A stretch of 64,000 nucleotides of DNA from Symbiodinium natans (Eukaryota; Sar; Dinophyceae; Suessiales; Symbiodiniaceae), in the NCBI GenBank assembly GCA_905221605.1, contig CAJNDS010002128.1, positions 485,501 to 549,500 of the forward strand. Direction: 5' to 3'. The translations under genes were made by a program, and so were the position numbers. This document shows, piece after piece, positions 62,889-64,000 of this stretch. The notes beneath the pieces are model-generated. The model saw only the letters and a list, made by a program, of their open reading frames with translations, was not told the DNA's origin and searched no databases. The stretch's first letter is position 1. The number at the start of each line of letters is the position of its first letter.

Positions 62889-63455
62889 TTGGAGTTAAGA
62901 GATTTTGGGATTCAGCTGGTAGCGTGGATATGGAACTGGAGGCTGCGCGTACTGGATATCCTGAGGAGGAAGGGCGTAGTGTCTTCATCATCGAGGCTAT
63001 CAAGGAGGATTATGGTTGAGCAAAGCGCTCAGACTGAGCTGAGTACTGCTGCTATGGCAGCTCTGGAACAGTCGCGGAATACGGAAGAGCAGATGACTGG
63101 CAATCCTACGGGTGGCTTCCTGAGTTCTGGATCGCTTGGCGGGAAATCGAGTGAGGAACCAACTACTACAGTGGAGGTGCTGGCGACCGCTGAGATTCTG
63201 GAGTTGAAGGCTGAAGGGATTTGGGAGTCGTTCAAAGAGGGCGAGAACCTGAACATGGCTGAGACTTCAGGGTTTCCGGAGCGGGAGCAGCGTTACACTG
63301 ATGACGGAAGACCGTGTTTTTCTTGCTTGACATCTGGCGAAACGCAGTGGGAAAGGCCCATATCCACAGACGGTGTTTTGGCGGGATACGATAGCCTGGG
63401 GCCTAGTGCGCTGACCAAAGAGGACGAAGCAGGTGTGGGGGAACTCGTGCGCTGA
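62889..63455 (+). CDS. ORF with degenerate WW-like motif, unknown protein
   Basis: 188 codons, with the more protein-like part from an internal ATG at 63012. It contains acidic/Ser/Thr-rich sequence, then QRYTDDGRPCFSCLTSGETQ followed by WERP, which resembles the second half of a WW domain (ETQWERP). The first conserved Trp is absent. It could be a fragment of a retroelement Gag or a host gene exon. The frame closes at 63453-63455 and the remaining window (63456-64000) shows nothing I can assign. Confidence 0.35.
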   Translation: MELRDFGIQLVAWIWNWRLRVLDILRRKGVVSSSSRLSRRIMVEQSAQTELSTAAMAALEQSRNTEEQMTGNPTGGFLSSGSLGGKSSEEPTTTVEVLATAEILELKAEGIWESFKEGENLNMAETSGFPEREQRYTDDGRPCFSCLTSGETQWERPISTDGVLAGYDSLGPSALTKEDEAGVGELVR

Positions 63456-64000
63456 CTGGAAATGATGAGCAAAAAAAAACTCGGGAGAGGAAACGATTTA
63501 TATTCTACGGCGTTCGGGAAGCTGCTGGACTACCCCCTTTGAAATTTGATTGCCCGGCCTCGGTACAAAAGCAGGAATCGTGGTTTTGGGGCTGGCCTGG
63601 CGACTGAAGATTTCAGGGCCCGACAACCTCAGGCCTCAAGGTTTGGTCTCATCGGCTCAGTTCAGAAGCGATTTCTAGACAACAATGCCATTCAGCAGCC
63701 TCGCCGAAATTTTGCATCGCCCCACATTTTTTTCACAATTCCGGGAGGCCTCCTCAAATAGACCCCCCCTGAATAATTTTCGGACGTTTTTTTTACAATT
63801 CCGGGGGGGCACACTAATCAGGATATAACATTAATCTGGACAATTGGCTGGTATGTTTATGGTGGGGAAGGAGTGCAGGATAAGGCTGCATGGTTTCACT
63901 GGTGTTCCTTCAAGAGCATGGTGGTTTATCTGGCGTGGAAAAGAAATCGTTGGTGACACCACGGAGAGGAGACGGTGATGGTATGATCTGCGTTAAGGTT

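Overview
The window is a nuclear genomic segment that looks like a dinoflagellate, most likely Suessiales/Symbiodiniaceae-like. The reasons are: hundreds of interstitial telomere-type heptamers (TTTAGGG/CCCTAAA) scattered between short coding islands; introns with GT, GC or GA donors and AG|G acceptors; a Copia element and a zinc-finger/RT/restriction-like-endonuclease retroelement with the architecture I associate with dinoflagellates; and a ubiquitin-like plus FNIP-repeat gene. The genus cannot be fixed from sequence alone. No tRNA, rRNA, CRISPR array or bacterial-type operon was seen.

Layout. 1-5.0 kb: pyrimidine-rich satellite, with a roughly 2.25-kb unit in direct tandem followed by an inverted partial copy. 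5.0-8.7 kb: telomere-like arrays with a few possible exons and a foldback element. 8.56-12.56 kb (minus): a frameshifted non-LTR retroelement. 12.6-23.4 kb: candidate plus-strand exon islands separated by TTTAGGG arrays and small inverted-repeat elements. 23.6-40.1 kb: candidate islands mostly on the minus strand, including a frameshifted FNIP-repeat gene (36.55-38.61 kb). 40.6-41.1 kb: plus-strand candidate exons. 41.36-50.89 kb: a nearly intact, recent Copia element on the minus strand, with a 5-bp target duplication. 50.9-53.5 kb: repeats. 53.5-57.9 kb (minus): a multi-exon gene for a membrane protein with tandem DoxX-like modules. 61.09-62.32 kb (minus): a complete five-exon gene of unknown function. 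62.3-64 kb: unassigned, with a WW-like motif.

Main discovery candidate. The two genes at 53.5-62.3 kb can be spliced by eye with every reading frame kept (666 nt complete; 959 nt partial). Several of their introns are small inverted-repeat elements flanked by duplications of about 4 bp. The upstream duplication supplies a G-initial donor (GC, GA or GT), the element's own end supplies AG, and splicing restores the pre-insertion site exactly. Introns specific to one DoxX module mostly keep the matching target duplication, while introns shared by both modules mostly do not. This is the pattern expected if introner-like elements keep creating introns here. A related inverted-repeat family, also with 4-bp duplications, occurs elsewhere in the window, and telomere-type arrays fill many introns.

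Second candidate. The Copia polyprotein carries non-standard domains: a CCCH finger fused to a CCHC knuckle, a putative 2-oxoglutarate/Fe(II) dioxygenase-like domain between integrase and reverse transcriptase, and a tail after RNase H with a membrane segment and a SAP-like motif. Its integrase lacks the first catalytic Asp.
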